A stretch of 64,000 bases of DNA from JAEULH01 sp963789785 (GTDB taxonomy: Bacteria; Pseudomonadota; Alphaproteobacteria; Rhodospirillales; Defluviicoccaceae), in NCBI GenBank assembly GCA_963789785.1, contig CAWBNC010000024.1:62001-126000 (forward strand). The letters run 5' to 3'. Below are positions 48,669 to 59,568 of this stretch, piece by piece (the stretch's first letter is position 1; the number at the start of each line of letters is the position of its first letter). The translations under genes were made by a program, and so were the position numbers. The notes under the pieces were generated by a model. That model saw only the letters and a list, made by a program, of their open reading frames with translations. It did not search any database and was not told the origin of the DNA.

Positions 48669-51600
48669 ATGGGACCGACGTCCATGAACCGAGGAGGCGC
48701 CGGAGACGGGGAAAGCGCCGGCGAAGAGCAGCCGGACAACGCCCTCGCGGGCCCTCCGGTTGTCGGCATTGGCGCATCGGCCGGCGGTATCAAGGCGCTG
48801 CAGACGTTTTTCGAAACGCTGCCGGACAAGACCGGGACTCGCCTTCGTCGTCATCGTCCATCTGGCGCCCGAGCATCGCAGCGAGCTGCCGAACATCCTC
48901 GCGGCGCGCACGGCGATGCCGGTGGTGCAGGTCGGCGATCCGGTCCGGCTTGAAGCCGATCACGTGTACGTAACGCCGCCCGACCGCCGGCTTGAGATCG
49001 TCGATAACGAGATCGCGGCCCGTCCGTTCGACCATCCGCGCGGGAGGCGCGCGCCCATCGACCTCTTCTTCCGTTCCCTCGCCGAGCACCGTGGCGACGC
49101 CTTTGCGATCATTCTGACCGGCGCGGGATCCGACGGAGTGGTCGGCCTCAAGGCGGTGAAGGAGGCGAGCGGCATCATCCTGGTGCAGGATCCGAACGAG
49201 GCTGAATACGCGTCGATGCCGCAGAGCGCCATTTCCACCGGCCTGGCGGATTTTGTTCTGCCGCTGGCCGCGATCGGCAGGCAACTCGTTCAACTCGTTC
49301 AGAACGGGGCGAACTTCGCCCACAGGTTCATGCCGCCCGACGATCGGGTTCTCGTTCAACGGATACTTGCGCACGTCAGAGCAAAAACCGGCCACGATTT
49401 CTCCAGGTACAAGAAATCGACGATCCAGCGGCGCATTGTCCGGCGAACGCAGGTCAACAAGAAAGAAAATTTCTCGGAGTACTTAGAATACCTCGAGCAG
49501 GATGCGGGAGAGGTTCAGGCCCTTTTCGCGGATCTCCTTATCTCGGTGACGACCTTCTTCCGGGATCCCGGCGCTTTCAAGGTACTGGCGGCAGAGGTGA
49601 TTCCGCTGCTATTCGACGACCGATCGGCCGGCGACAACATTCGGGTCTGGATTCCCGGCTGCGCGACCGGCGAGGAAGCTTATTCGATCGCCATGCTGCT
49701 GCTTGAGGAAGCCGCGCGTCGGAGCGATCGACCGGAGTTGCAGGTGTTCGCGTCCGATCTGGATGCCGCCGGCCTTGCCATCGCGCGTGACGGATGCTAC
49801 CCGCTGGCCATCGAGGCCGATGTCAGTTCGGTCCGGCTGCGCCGGTTCTTTACGCGGGAAAGCGACCACTACCGCGTCAAGAGAGAGCTGCGCGAGACGG
49901 TTCTTTTCGCCAGCCACAGCCTGCTCCGCGATCCTCCGTTCGGCCGGCTCGACCTGATTTCGTGCCGGAACCTCCTCATCTACCTTGGTCGCGAGCTGCA
50001 GCAGCAGGCCTGCAGCATATTCCACTACGCCCTGAAGAACGGCGGCTTCCTTTTTCTGGGCACTGCCGAGAACGCGGACAACCCGCCGCAATTGTTCAAC
50101 ATGCTCCACCGGGAGGCGCGCATTTACCAGTCGGCGGGCCAGCAGGTCGAGCGGTCGTTCGAGCTGCCGAAGCTGTTGAGCTACGACCGGTATGGCGGCC
50201 AGTCGCTACAGACCGCTCGCCCGGCGGTCACGAGCAACGGGATCAACGAAGCCAGTCTGCATCGCTCCGCATTGGAAAAGAACGCTCCCCCCAGCGTCGT
50301 CGTCGACGAGAAACATCGGGTTCTTCATCTTTCGGAATCGGCCGGCCGCTTCCTGCAACCGTCGGCGGGGCCGTTGAGTAGCGACATCAGCGAGCTCGTC
50401 CGCCGTGAGCTGCGCTTCGACCTGCGCGCCGCGCTCGATCGCGCCTTCGATGCGGGTCAGACCAGTCTGAGTTTGCCGGTCTCCGTTCAGTTCAACGGCC
50501 AGGCGCATCTGGTCTACCTCCAGGTTCGCCCTCTCGAACGGGACGGTGATTCGTCGGTGCGTCATGCCATCGTTTTCTTCATCGAAGGCGAACACACCGA
50601 TGACCTGGCGACGGATGTCGCGCCGGGTACCGGAGAAGAGAACCGCGCTGCCGGGGACACAATCCGCAGGCTGCGCGAAGAACTGGCGCTGACGCAGAAC
50701 CGGCTGAAGTCGATGCGCGAGCAGTCCGAAAGCGCGACCGAGGATCTCCGTGCCGCCAATGAAGAACTGCAGTCGATCAACGAGGAGTTCCGCTCCACGT
50801 CCGAGGAACTGGAGACGAGTAAGGAAGAGTTGCAGTCCATTAACGAAGAACTTCAGACCGTCAACGCGGAGCTCAAGGCGAAGCTCGAGAGCGTGACCGT
50901 CGCTCACAGCGACCTGCAGAACCTGATGGCGGCGACCGACGTCGGGGTTCTGTTCCTGGATCAGGCTCTGTGCATAAAGAGGTTTACGCCGGGCGTCACA
51001 AACCTCTTCAACATCACGGCGGCCGACGAAGGCCGGCCGATCACCGATTTCACGCACCAGCTCGCCTATGACGGTATTGCCGAGGATGCGGCGAACGTGA
51101 TCAAGGATCTGCGCTTCCGTGAGCGGGAAGTCGCGAGCCACGCGCTGCGCTGGTACCTGATGCGGCTCCGGCCGTACCGGACGGTCGACGACCGGATCGA
51201 CGGCGTGGTCGTGACGTTTATCGACATCACCGAGCGGCGCGCGACAGAGGATGCCCTGCGCAAGAGCGAGGATCGTTTGCGCCAGATGACCCAGTTGGTC
51301 GAGATGTCCGGAGAGCCGATCTGCGTGTGGGACTACAATGACGGGGTCGTCGAGTGGAATCGCGGGAGCGAGTTGCTCTTCGGCTACGGCCGGGAGGAGG
51401 CGCTCGGTCGGGAAAAGCAGGCGCTTCTTGGTACCAGGTTCATCGGCTCATCATTTTCGGAGGTCAAACGGCAGGTCGGCCATGGCGGAAGCTGGAATGG
51501 AGAGGCCCGTCACACGACCAAGGACGGCCGGCTGCATTACGGTCGAGACGCGCATCGAGTTGTTTCCCCTCGACGGCCGCCGGCTGGTTCTGGAAACCGA

Positions 51601-52231
51601 TCGCGACGTCACCGAGCGGAAGACCTGGGAACAACGTCAGCAACTGCTACTCAGCGAACTGACCCACCGGGTCAAGAACATCCTGAGTGTGGTCCAGTCG
51701 ATGGCCCATCAGACGATGCGGAACAGTCGGTCCCTCGAGGAATTCATCGGCCGGTTTGACGGGCGTCTCGATGCTTTGGCAAACGCGCACAAGCTGCTTG
51801 TCGATTCGGAATGGAGAGGCACCGAGTTGACCGCGCTCGCCGACCATCAGCTTCGGCCGTACATCATGGATCTGCCGGATCGACTGTCCGTCGATGGCGA
51901 ACCGCTTGTGCTACCGGCGCACATTGCGACGCCGCTTGGTCTGGTGCTGCATGAGTTGGCGACCAATGCAGCGAGGCACGGCGCCTGGAGCGTCGCCGGC
52001 GGCACGGTCCATCTGAGCTGGCGGCAGGACAGCGACGGTGGCAATGGTTGCCGGCTCTCGGTCGTGTGGCGGGAGCGGAACGGCCCGCCGGTTCATGAAC
52101 CGGACCACGCGGGTTTCGGCTCGCGCCTGATTCAAGGCGGAATTCCCGGAGCGGACGTCCGCCATCAGTACGCTGCCGACGGCGTTGTCTGCACGATCTC
52201 GCTCCTGCTGTCCGATAGCGAGCCATGCTGA
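48669..52231 (+). CDS. CheB-CheR-PAS-HWE histidine kinase hybrid (two frame breaks)
   Basis: About 1186 aa read across two one-base forward steps (near 48835 and 51535). Domains in order: CheB methylesterase (GIGASAGGIKAL with the Ser, VIVHLAPEHRS with the His, LTGAGSDGVVGL with the Asp), CheR methyltransferase (YKKSTIQRRIVRRTQ, SVTTFFRDPGAF, WIPGCATGEEAYSIAM), a coiled coil (NEELQSINEEFRSTSEEL), two PAS-like domains, and an HWE-type histidine kinase (LTHRVKNILSVVQSMAHQT, HELATNAARHGAWS, SVVWRERNGPP). No phosphoreceiver domain is present. Cytoplasmic sensor of unknown stimulus; no chemotaxis genes lie nearby. Kinases of this layout exist in many alphaproteobacteria. Confidence 0.9.
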
Positions 52232-52271
52232 CGGTGCGATCGCGAGGCACCGGGAAGGTACAGAAATTTTC

Positions 52272-52287
52272 CATAATATCCGTTATG
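52272..52287. repeat. Short inverted repeat upstream of mazG
   Basis: CATAA at 52272-52276 and TTATG at 52283-52287 form an inverted repeat in the only AT-rich patch of the 154-base gap before mazG. It could be an operator or part of a promoter, but five-base arms are weak evidence. Confidence 0.2.
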
Positions 52288-52385
52288 CGGCAATCGCGTC
52301 GGTGCGGGAAGGCCCTACGCTCCGAACGCCCTTTCGCCGCGGCCGGAGAGTCGGCCGTAACGATAGTCAATGGACGGAGACCGTC

Positions 52386-53275
52386 ATGACCGATGAGGCC
52401 GGGGTCGACGAACCTTCCGCGGCGATCGACCGCCTGCTCGCGATCATGGCCCGCCTGCGCGACCCGAAGGCCGGCTGCCCGTGGGACGTCCTGCAGACCT
52501 TCGCCACGATCGCCCCGCACACGATCGAGGAAGCCTATGAGGTCGTCGACGCCATCGGCCGCGACGACCTCGCCGGGCTCAAGGAAGAACTCGGCGATCT
52601 GCTCCTTCAGGTCGTCTTCCACGCGCGCATGGCCGAAGAGCAAGGCGCGTTCGATTTCGCCGCCGTGACGGCCGCGATCAGCGACAAACTCGTTCGCCGT
52701 CACCCGCATGTGTTCGCCGATGCCGTCGTCGAAAGCGCCGAGGCGCAGACCCTGGACTGGGAGCGATACAAGGAAGCCGAGCGCGCCGCCAAGGCCGCGG
52801 CGACCGGCGGTCACGATTCAATGATTGGCAGCAGCGTTCTGCACGGCGTCGCCAGCGCCCTGCCGGCCCTGATCAGGGCGGCGAAGCTGCAGGCCCGCGC
52901 CGCGCGGGTCGGCTTCGACTGGCCCGACGCAGCGTCCGCCCTGCCGAAGATCAGCGAGGAGCTTGCCGAGCTGACCGCCGAGATGGAACAGAGATGGGCG
53001 TCGGGAGCAATTATAACTCCACGGCGACTGGCCTCCCCGGCGGAACGAATCGTGACCGGCTGGAGGATGAACTGGGCGACCTCCTGTTTGCCTGCGTCAA
53101 CGTCGCCCGCAAGCTGAAGATTGATCCTGAAGCCGCGCTGCGCCGGTCCAGCGGCAAGTTCGAGCGCCGCTTTGCATGTATCGAAGCGCGGCTCGCCGCC
53201 GACGGCCTTAGCGCGGACGCCGTCGGCTTGGACGCGCTCGAACGGCTCTGGCTCGAGGTCAAGGCCGCAGAGTAA
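52386..53275 (+). CDS. mazG: Nucleoside triphosphate pyrophosphohydrolase MazG (one frame break)
   Basis: House-cleaning NTP pyrophosphatase. Two MazG repeats: the first has GCPWDVLQTF, TIEEAYEVVDAI and KEELGDLLLQVVFHA (metal Glu/Asp); the second has KISEELAEL and, after a break near 53040 (the reading steps back one base), LEDELGDLLFACVNVARKL. About 296 aa, the usual full length. ATG 52386; the frame is open further upstream without family residues. Convergent with pgm. Confidence 0.92.
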
Positions 53276-53288
53276 AGTCCCCGACTTT

Positions 53289-53318
53289 CGGCTTTCGGAC
53301 GAGGCCAACCGAAAGCCG
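53289..53318. terminator. Perfect 10-bp hairpin between convergent mazG and pgm
   Basis: CGGCTTTCGG at 53289-53298 pairs exactly with CCGAAAGCCG at 53309-53318 around a ten-base loop. It lies 14 bases after the mazG stop and seven before the pgm stop on the other strand, the right place for a bidirectional terminator. No T-run on either side. Confidence 0.6.
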
Positions 53319-53324
53319 CTTGAT

Positions 53325-54959
53325 CTAAGTAATAACGGTCGGCTCCTTGCGGCCGGTTCGCTGCTCGATCTCGGCGATTTCGCCGGCGATTTTGATCAGG
53401 TCGGCCAGCGCGCCCTGGGTCTCCAGATCGTGGCGGGCCGGGTCCGGTTCGTAGCGCTCGACGTAGAGCCGCAGGGTCGCGCCTTCGGTTCCCGTACCCG
53501 AAAGGCGGAAAACGATCCTGGAGCCGTCGTCAAAGCCGATGCGGATCCCCTGCTTCGTCGAGACGCTGCCGTCGACTGGATCGGTGTAGGCAAAGTCGTC
53601 GGCGAAGGCCACCGCGTAGCCGCCAAGGGTCTTTCCCTTCAGCGTTTCGGTCATTGCGCGGAGGTGATCCATCAGTCCCTCGGCGGCGGCGCTGTCGACG
53701 CCTTCGTAATCGTGGCGCGAGTAGTAATTGCGTCCGTAGGTCTGCCAGTGGCCCCGGACGATCTCGTCAACCGTCATCTTCTTCGCCGCCAGGATGTTGA
53801 GCCACATCAGCACCGCCCACAACCCGTCCTTCTCGCGGACGTGATTGGATCCGGTGCCGAAGCTCTCCTCGCCGCAGACGGTCGCCATTCCGGCGTCGAG
53901 CAGGTTGCCGAAAAACTTCCACCCCGTCGGCGTCTCGAAGCAGGGAATGTTCAACGCCTCGGCGACCCGGTCGGCGGCAAGGCTGGTCGGCATCGACCGG
54001 GCGATTCCGGTCAGCCCGCCGGCGTATCCGGGCGCAGAGGTCGCGTTGGCGGCGATGATCGCAAGGCTGTCGCTGGGTGTGACAAATCGGCCACGGCCGA
54101 TGATCATGTTGCGATCGCCGTCACCATCAGAGGCGGCGCCGAACTGCGGGCCGTCCGGCATGGCGATCCGCTCGACCAGCTCGTGGGCATGAACCAGATT
54201 GGGATCGGGATGACCGCCGCCGAAGTCCTCGAGCGGCTCGCCGTGGATCACCGAGCCGGACGGCGCGCCGAGCATATCTTCGAGGATTTTTCGTGCGTAA
54301 GGGCCCGTTACCGCATGCATCGCATCAAAGCACAGGGCGAACGAGCCCGATGTCAGCAGCGCGCGGATCGCGTCGAAATCGAACAGCTCCTGCATCAGCG
54401 CGGCATAATCGGCGATCGGGTCGATCACCTCGACGGCCATGTCTCCCAGTCTCGTTGTGTGAACAACGTCAAGATCGATATCCGCTGCATCAACAATGTC
54501 GTACGAGCTGATCTTCTGCGTGTGGGCGAAGATCGCCTCGGTCACTTTCTCCGGCGCCGGGCCGCCGTTGGTGATGTTGTACTTCAGCCCGAAGTCCTCG
54601 CTCGGCCCGCCGGGATTGTGACTCGCCGAAAGAACGATGCCGCCGAAGGCCTTGTGCTTGCGAATGACGCAGGACGCCGCCGGCGTCGACAGGATGCCCC
54701 CCTGCCCGACCAGAACCCGGCCGAAGTCGTTGGCCGCGGCCATCTTGAGAATGATCTGGATGACATCGCGGTTGAAGTATCGCCCGTCGCCGCCGACGAC
54801 CAGCGTCTGCCCGCGATAACCTTCCAGCGAGTTGAAAATAGATTGAACGAAGTTCTCAACGTAATGGGGCTGTTTAAAAACGGAGACCTTCTTGCGGAGG
54901 CCCGACGTCCCGGGCTTCTGCCCCGCGAACGGGGTCGTCTCGACACGACGGCTGCTCAT
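53325..54959 (-). CDS. pgm: Alpha-D-glucose phosphate-specific phosphoglucomutase
   Basis: Interconverts glucose 1- and 6-phosphate; 544 aa, intact. Catalytic Ser loop LSASHNPGGPSEDFG, metal loop ASDGDGDRNMI, sugar loop CGEESFGTGSNHVREKDG, and phosphate-binding RLSGTGTEGATLRLY. N-terminal TPFAGQKPGTSGLRKK is typical of the long eukaryote-like bacterial branch. Feeds glucose 1-phosphate to GalU encoded at 62311. Its own promoter should lie in the gap after 54959. Confidence 0.96.
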   Translation of the reverse strand: MSSRRVETTPFAGQKPGTSGLRKKVSVFKQPHYVENFVQSIFNSLEGYRGQTLVVGGDGRYFNRDVIQIILKMAAANDFGRVLVGQGGILSTPAASCVIRKHKAFGGIVLSASHNPGGPSEDFGLKYNITNGGPAPEKVTEAIFAHTQKISSYDIVDAADIDLDVVHTTRLGDMAVEVIDPIADYAALMQELFDFDAIRALLTSGSFALCFDAMHAVTGPYARKILEDMLGAPSGSVIHGEPLEDFGGGHPDPNLVHAHELVERIAMPDGPQFGAASDGDGDRNMIIGRGRFVTPSDSLAIIAANATSAPGYAGGLTGIARSMPTSLAADRVAEALNIPCFETPTGWKFFGNLLDAGMATVCGEESFGTGSNHVREKDGLWAVLMWLNILAAKKMTVDEIVRGHWQTYGRNYYSRHDYEGVDSAAAEGLMDHLRAMTETLKGKTLGGYAVAFADDFAYTDPVDGSVSTKQGIRIGFDDGSRIVFRLSGTGTEGATLRLYVERYEPDPARHDLETQGALADLIKIAGEIAEIEQRTGRKEPTVIT

Positions 54960-55322
54960 CTTTTTTCTCTCCTCCGATCCCGAAGCGGTTGAAACGACTT
55001 TCGCGGCACGTTAACAGGTCGCGCGAAGCCGGCCAAGCGTCGGCCCGGAAGTGCTGCGGCGGATGGACGCGTGAACCGACGCCCTGTCGGACGGTAATCG
55101 AAACGCGGGAGGCCTACGCAGCCGATACGCGTAAAAAGCGATGCTGCGAAACGTAACGCTTTGTTATAGTATCGGCCATAACAATGCGGCGGGAAAGAGG
55201 CGGGTTCATACCCGTGTCGCGGGAGGCGTGTTTTTACCGGTTGAATGACGTCAGCAAACCCGTGCGTTCGGCCACGGCGGATGTGCGGGACGTGATGGCA
55301 GGGGCGACATGAGGGGAACTCG
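54960..55322. other. Divergent intergenic region pgm/carboxypeptidase
   Basis: 363 bases. TATAGT at 55165-55170 resembles a plus-strand -10 box in a small AT-rich patch, without a clear -35. GAGGGG lies shortly before the ATG at 55323. Otherwise no gene or repeat was seen. Confidence 0.4.
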
Positions 55323-56945
55323 ATGAGAAATTGCGCTCGGTTTGCGGCGAAGCTTTTGTGGGGTGGAGCCCTCCTCGTCGCCGCGATCCTGAACGCGGGC
55401 GACCGGGCCGAGGCGGCCGCGTACGCGGCGCTGGTCATGGACGCGGCGACGGGCCAAATACTCAGCCAGGTGGATGCCGACGCGCCGCGCTACCCGGCCT
55501 CGCTGACCAAGATGATGACGCTGTACATGCTGTTCGAGGCTCTCGACAGCAAGACGCTCAAGCTGAGCAGCCCGATGAAGGTTTCGGCGCTGGCGGCATC
55601 CCGGCCGCCGTCGAGGCTCGGCCTGCATATCGGTGATACCATCACGGTGCGCGAAGCGATCCTGGCGCTGGTGACGAAGTCGGCGAACGATGTTGCGACG
55701 GTCGTTGCCGAGAAGCTCGGCGGTAGCGAAACGAGGTTCGCCCAGAGGATGACCGCCAAGGCCCGCAGGCTCGGCATGAAGCGGACGACTTTCCGTAATG
55801 CCTCGGGTCTGCCGCACCGGAGTCAGCTCACCACGGCCCGCGATATGGCGGTGCTCGGTCGCGCCCTGCTGCGCCGCTTCCCCCACTACTACGCCTACTT
55901 TTCGGAGCCGGCCTTCGATTACGACGGTCAGCGCTACGCCAACCACAATCACCTGCTCGGCAATTACGACGGCGTCGACGGCATCAAGACCGGTTATATC
56001 CATGCGTCCGGCTTCAACCTGGTCGCCTCGGCGAAGCGGGACGGTCGCCGCCTGATCGGCGTTGTCTTCGGTGCGCGCTCCCCTGCCGAGCGCAGCTACA
56101 AGATGGCCGGCCTGCTCGACAAGGGCTTCGATACGCTGCCGCCGGTTCGCGATCGCCCTGCAGATGAACCCGCGGCGACCGGCAGCGAGCACTCCCAGCA
56201 TGACTCCCGCGCCGGCGCGGGAATCGGCGGGGACATCCGAGGCGCCGACGGTGCAGGCGGCTGCGGGCGATCTGCCGGGTGTCATGATCGCCAGCAACGA
56301 CATCAGCGCAGCGCTGGAAGCTGTGGCCGATCGGTCCTGGGGCATCCAGGTCGGCGCGTTCAGCGCCCCCGACAGCGCCCTTGCCCGGACCCGCAGCGCG
56401 GCGACGCTGGCGGCAAGCAACCTCGCCGGCGCGACCGCCGAGGTTCTCGCCCAGCAGAATGACGACGGCGACATTCACTACCTTTCACGCATCCACGGCC
56501 TCACCCGAAGCGACGCCGATGGCGCCTGCGTCCGGCTGCAGGCGCGCAGGATGGGCTGCTTCGTGGTGGCCCTCGATGACCCTGTCCCCGCTGTCGGCTC
56601 CGGTGGGCCGGCAACCGATGGCAGCGAACGCGACGTCCGGCGGCCATGACAGCGCGAGCGCGGACGGAGGCTGGGGCGTCCAGGTCGGAGTCTACCCGCG
56701 CCGCGCCGCGGCGCTGGTGACGGCGAAGGACGCCTTCGCCAAGGCGCCGGCGCCGCTTGCCCAAGGCACGATCAAGGTCGTTCCCCTGAAGGGGCGACGC
56801 GGCCCGTTGTATCGCGCGCGCATCCTCGGCCTCGACAAGGAGCGCGCCTATTCCGCCTGCCGCGCGCTCAAGGCGGAGAAGACCCCCTGCATGGTCCTGC
56901 GTATGACCGACGCCGATCGCGAGCAGCAGGCCGCGGCTGCTAGCA
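55323..56945 (+). CDS. D-alanyl-D-alanine carboxypeptidase with two SPOR domains, 3' end cut by an IS (two frame breaks)
   Basis: The signal peptide ends near RAEAAAY. The penicillin-binding motifs are SLTK at 60-63, SAN in VTKSANDVAT, and KTG in GVDGIKTGYIHAS. After the peptidase domain the reading steps one base forward near 56160 (linker, then SPOR domain SWGIQVGAFSAPDSALARTR to RRMGCFVVALDD) and again near 56605 (second SPOR domain, GWGVQVGVYPRRAAALVTAK to EKTPCMVLRMTDADREQ). At about 56945 the sequence passes into the end of an IS5-like remnant and the original stop is lost. A paralogue without SPOR lies at 42014. SPOR would target it to division sites. Confidence 0.85.
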
Positions 56946-58190
56946 GGCTGCTGAAAAGGGTGGCGGTTTTGCGCGTTCGTATCGGATCCGCGTTGGTGGT
57001 CGATTGCCGGCGGATGCGCGGGAGCGCACGGTTCGTGGGACTGTTCGGCTACGTGGACCTGGAGAAGCGGGTCCGTGTCGGATCACCGCTCGCGGGTGAT
57101 CCGCGGCATTGTCAACGCGACGCTGGCCGGGCTCTCGGGTGAGTTCGACGGGCTGATTCGCCCCATGGCCGCGAGTCGATCCGCGCCGGAGCGGCGCTGC
57201 GGGCGCTGGCAGCGTTCTATTCGATCGCTCGAGCGGCACTGGTGGAGCGGATCGAGTTCGACTTCTGTTCGGCTGGTTCGTCGGCCTGGGCGTCGACGAT
57301 CCGGTGTGGGATGCGACGACCTTTACCAAGAACCGCGACCTGGCTGCTGGAAGGCGATGTGGCGGTGAAGTTTCTGGCCGGGGTGCTCGAGCTGGCAGCG
57401 CGAAGACGCTCATGTCCGTAGCGAGCACTTTTCGGTGGACGGCAGGCTGCTGGAGGCCTGGGCCAGCGACCAAGAGCTTCCGCCCCAAGGACGGCTCCGG
57501 AGCGCTGCCGGATGCGGGACGCAATGGCGAGCAGGACTTCCGCGGGCAGAAGCGCGGCAACGAGACGCATGCGTCTGCCACCGATCCGGATGACAGGCTC
57601 TACCGCAAGGGCCGCGGCAAGGAGGCGAAGCTCTGCTTCATGGGGCATGCGCTGATGGAGAACCGCAACGGGCTCGATCGTCGGCGCCGTCGCCACCCGC
57701 GCCTCGGGCCACGCCGAGCGGCTGGCCGCCGTGGAGCTGATCACGCCGCACGCGGAGGCGCCGGGGCGGCCGGAGCCGATCACGCTGGGCGCCGACAAGG
57801 GGTACGACGCCCAGGACTTCATAGCCGAGCTGGGCGAGATCGACGTCACCGCGCACGTGGCGCAGAACCTCAGCGGCCGGCGCTCGGCGATCGACGACTG
57901 AGACGGCGCGCGATCCCGGCTAGACGGTCAGCCTGCGCATCCGCAAGCGCATCGAGTGAGGCCTTCGGCTGCGGCCAAGACCATCGACCGGGCTCAGCAA
58001 GGCCCGCCAGCCGCGGGCTGGCGCAAGATCGACTGGCAGTCCACCTTCGCCATGGCCGCCGGTACGCCTGGCTCCGGCATGCCAAAGCCGCTCAGAAGCG
58101 GCCGGCTTGACGGCCGAACGCCCGTCCTGCGAGTGTCCCGGCGCCCGAAAATGTCGAGCCGAACGACGGTAGCGACGACGCACCCAGCCT
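56946..58190 (+). mobile_element. Decayed IS5-family element
   Basis: Left end assigned where the carboxypeptidase coding sequence ends and GGCTGCTGAAAA begins (56946-56957), a sequence resembling the ends of IS5-group elements. The right end is uncertain: no good complement of that end was found before the gamma-glutamylcyclotransferase fragment at about 58200. Genes on both sides are truncated, so the element or a deletion next to it removed their ends. Confidence 0.6.
57075..58115 (+). pseudogene. IS5-family transposase remnant, many frame breaks
   Basis: Pieces of an IS5-type DDE transposase appear in order but in changing frames: the region LFGWFVGLGVDDPVWDAT with FTKNRD (about 57260-57340), EHFSVDGRLLEAWAS (57420), SFRPKDGSGALPDAGRNGEQ with GNETHASATDPDDRLYRKGR and EAKLCFMGHALMENRNGL (57475-57670), ITLGADKGYDAQDFIAELGE and HVAQNLSGRRSAIDD (57780-57900), and KIDWQSTFAMAAGT (58020-58070). 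A TGA interrupts it at 57899. It is more damaged than any other gene here, so true decay is likely on top of sequence error. Confidence 0.8.
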
Positions 58191-58199
58191 CAGCGCAAG

Positions 58200-58366
58200 C
58201 ACAATGACCCGCTCACCGACGCGCGAAGATCGCGGTGCCGGCCCGGACACCCGCCGGTAGCCGTCGATCGTCGCTTTCGCGCCACTAGCGCCGGCGGCGG
58301 CCGCCAGCCGATGACGGCCGCCAGCACCGCCGGGTCCATCAGCGTGCCGTAAAAGAAGTAGCGCAT
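58200..58366 (-). pseudogene. Gamma-glutamylcyclotransferase (AIG2-like) fragment
   Basis: ATG 58366 gives MRYFFYGTLMDPAVLAAVIG, the start of the AIG2/GGCT fold, followed after a one-base change by ATIDGYRRVSG, the expected next conserved strand. The remaining two thirds of a normal ~150-residue protein are absent, replaced by the IS5 remnant. It is therefore a 5' fragment. In relatives such genes lie next to nucleotide or amide hydrolases. Confidence 0.65.
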
Positions 58367-58407
58367 GCGATCATCGACGCACCGGCCGACCCAGCTTCGC
58401 CATCCGC

Positions 58408-59496
58408 CTATGCGAGGTTCAGCCCCGGCCAACGGTCCATCGGCTCGGTCGAGCGGACCACGTGCATGCCGGCTTCGGCGAAGCGGCGGAATGCCGCGTC
58501 GGCCTCGTCGCTGTAGTCGACGACCCCGGGAATGACGACCGGCGAGGTGCAGTCCTCGAGCAGGTAGACACGCCTGACCAGGCTTTCCTCGTGCGCTTGT
58601 AGCTCCGCAAGCAGATCGGCGATCGTCCAGGCGACGCAGTGACTCTTGGCCTGCCCGGCGATGATCACGGCGTCAAAGGTCTTTGCGACTTCGAGGAACA
58701 TCCCGCTTCGCCCGCTCAAGACCCGACCATCCGGGCCGCGCGCGACTTCCGGTCCCAGCACCGAATAGTGCTCGGTCAGGGGATGGCTGCCCTTGATGTG
58801 GAAGTCGGGCTGGCTGGCGCGCGCGATGCTGTGAAAGAAAATCGCCTCCTCCACCGCTGCCACCAGCGCGTGGCCGATGCCGCCCAGCATCGAATGGTAG
58901 GGCCAGACGGTCAGCGCGAACTTGCCGCTCTCGGCCAAAGAGCGGGTGTAGTGCTCCAGGTGGCGCTGCAGGTAAGCCGGATCGGCCTCGACAGTCGCCG
59001 GCGCGCCATCCGCTGCGCGATCGGCGGCGAGCGTACGGGCGACTTCAGCGGCCGCGGCCGGATTGACCCGCCAGCGACCGGCGGCGACATCCTCGGCCGT
59101 GATCGTCGTGAACGGCGGCGGATGGCGGCCATGCGTATCGATGAGAAAGATCGGGTGGAAAATCTGCATCGCCCTGTGCGTGTCCAGCGTCGGGACAATG
59201 CGGGTCAATCGCGCCATGTTTCGGTAGATGAAGGCGCACAGGCGGCGATTGTCGTCCATCGCGCCCGTGCCCGATCGGCCGCCGACGTAGAGTTCGAAAT
59301 CCGGGATGCAGAAGGTGTTCTGCACGTCGACGGCGATCAGGCAGATCTGGCGGGTATCCTCGCAGGCCAGCGGAATGGCGTGGCGGCGAGCCCAGTCCGT
59401 CGCTGCGTCGGCGAGCTGCTGATAGGGGACACGGCGCACGGAGCCGACATCGGAAGGCTCGAAATGCGGCGGAAGCGGCAACTCGCCCGCTGCCAT
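58408..59496 (-). CDS. Large cysteine hydrolase (isochorismatase/nicotinamidase-like)
   Basis: 362 aa from ATG 59496, which has GGAGGAG six bases upstream (complement of 59504-59510). Catalytic residues of the isochorismatase fold are seen: the Asp in LIAVDVQNTFCIPDFEL and the Cys in AGQAKSHCVAWTIADLL. The protein is nearly twice the length of typical nicotinamidases, with an extra central segment (IFLIDTHGRHPPPFTTITAED, YHSMLGGIGHALVAAVEEA). This long branch is uncharacterised; the substrate is probably an amide but is not known. 42 bases from the cyclotransferase fragment on the same strand. Confidence 0.85.
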   Translation of the reverse strand: MAAGELPLPPHFEPSDVGSVRRVPYQQLADAATDWARRHAIPLACEDTRQICLIAVDVQNTFCIPDFELYVGGRSGTGAMDDNRRLCAFIYRNMARLTRIVPTLDTHRAMQIFHPIFLIDTHGRHPPPFTTITAEDVAAGRWRVNPAAAAEVARTLAADRAADGAPATVEADPAYLQRHLEHYTRSLAESGKFALTVWPYHSMLGGIGHALVAAVEEAIFFHSIARASQPDFHIKGSHPLTEHYSVLGPEVARGPDGRVLSGRSGMFLEVAKTFDAVIIAGQAKSHCVAWTIADLLAELQAHEESLVRRVYLLEDCTSPVVIPGVVDYSDEADAAFRRFAEAGMHVVRSTEPMDRWPGLNLA

Positions 59497-59568
59497 TGTT
59501 TTCTCCTCCTCGTGGGCCGAGCGGACGACGATGCGGTCGGCGAGGAGGTCACGCCGCTGCGCCGGCAC

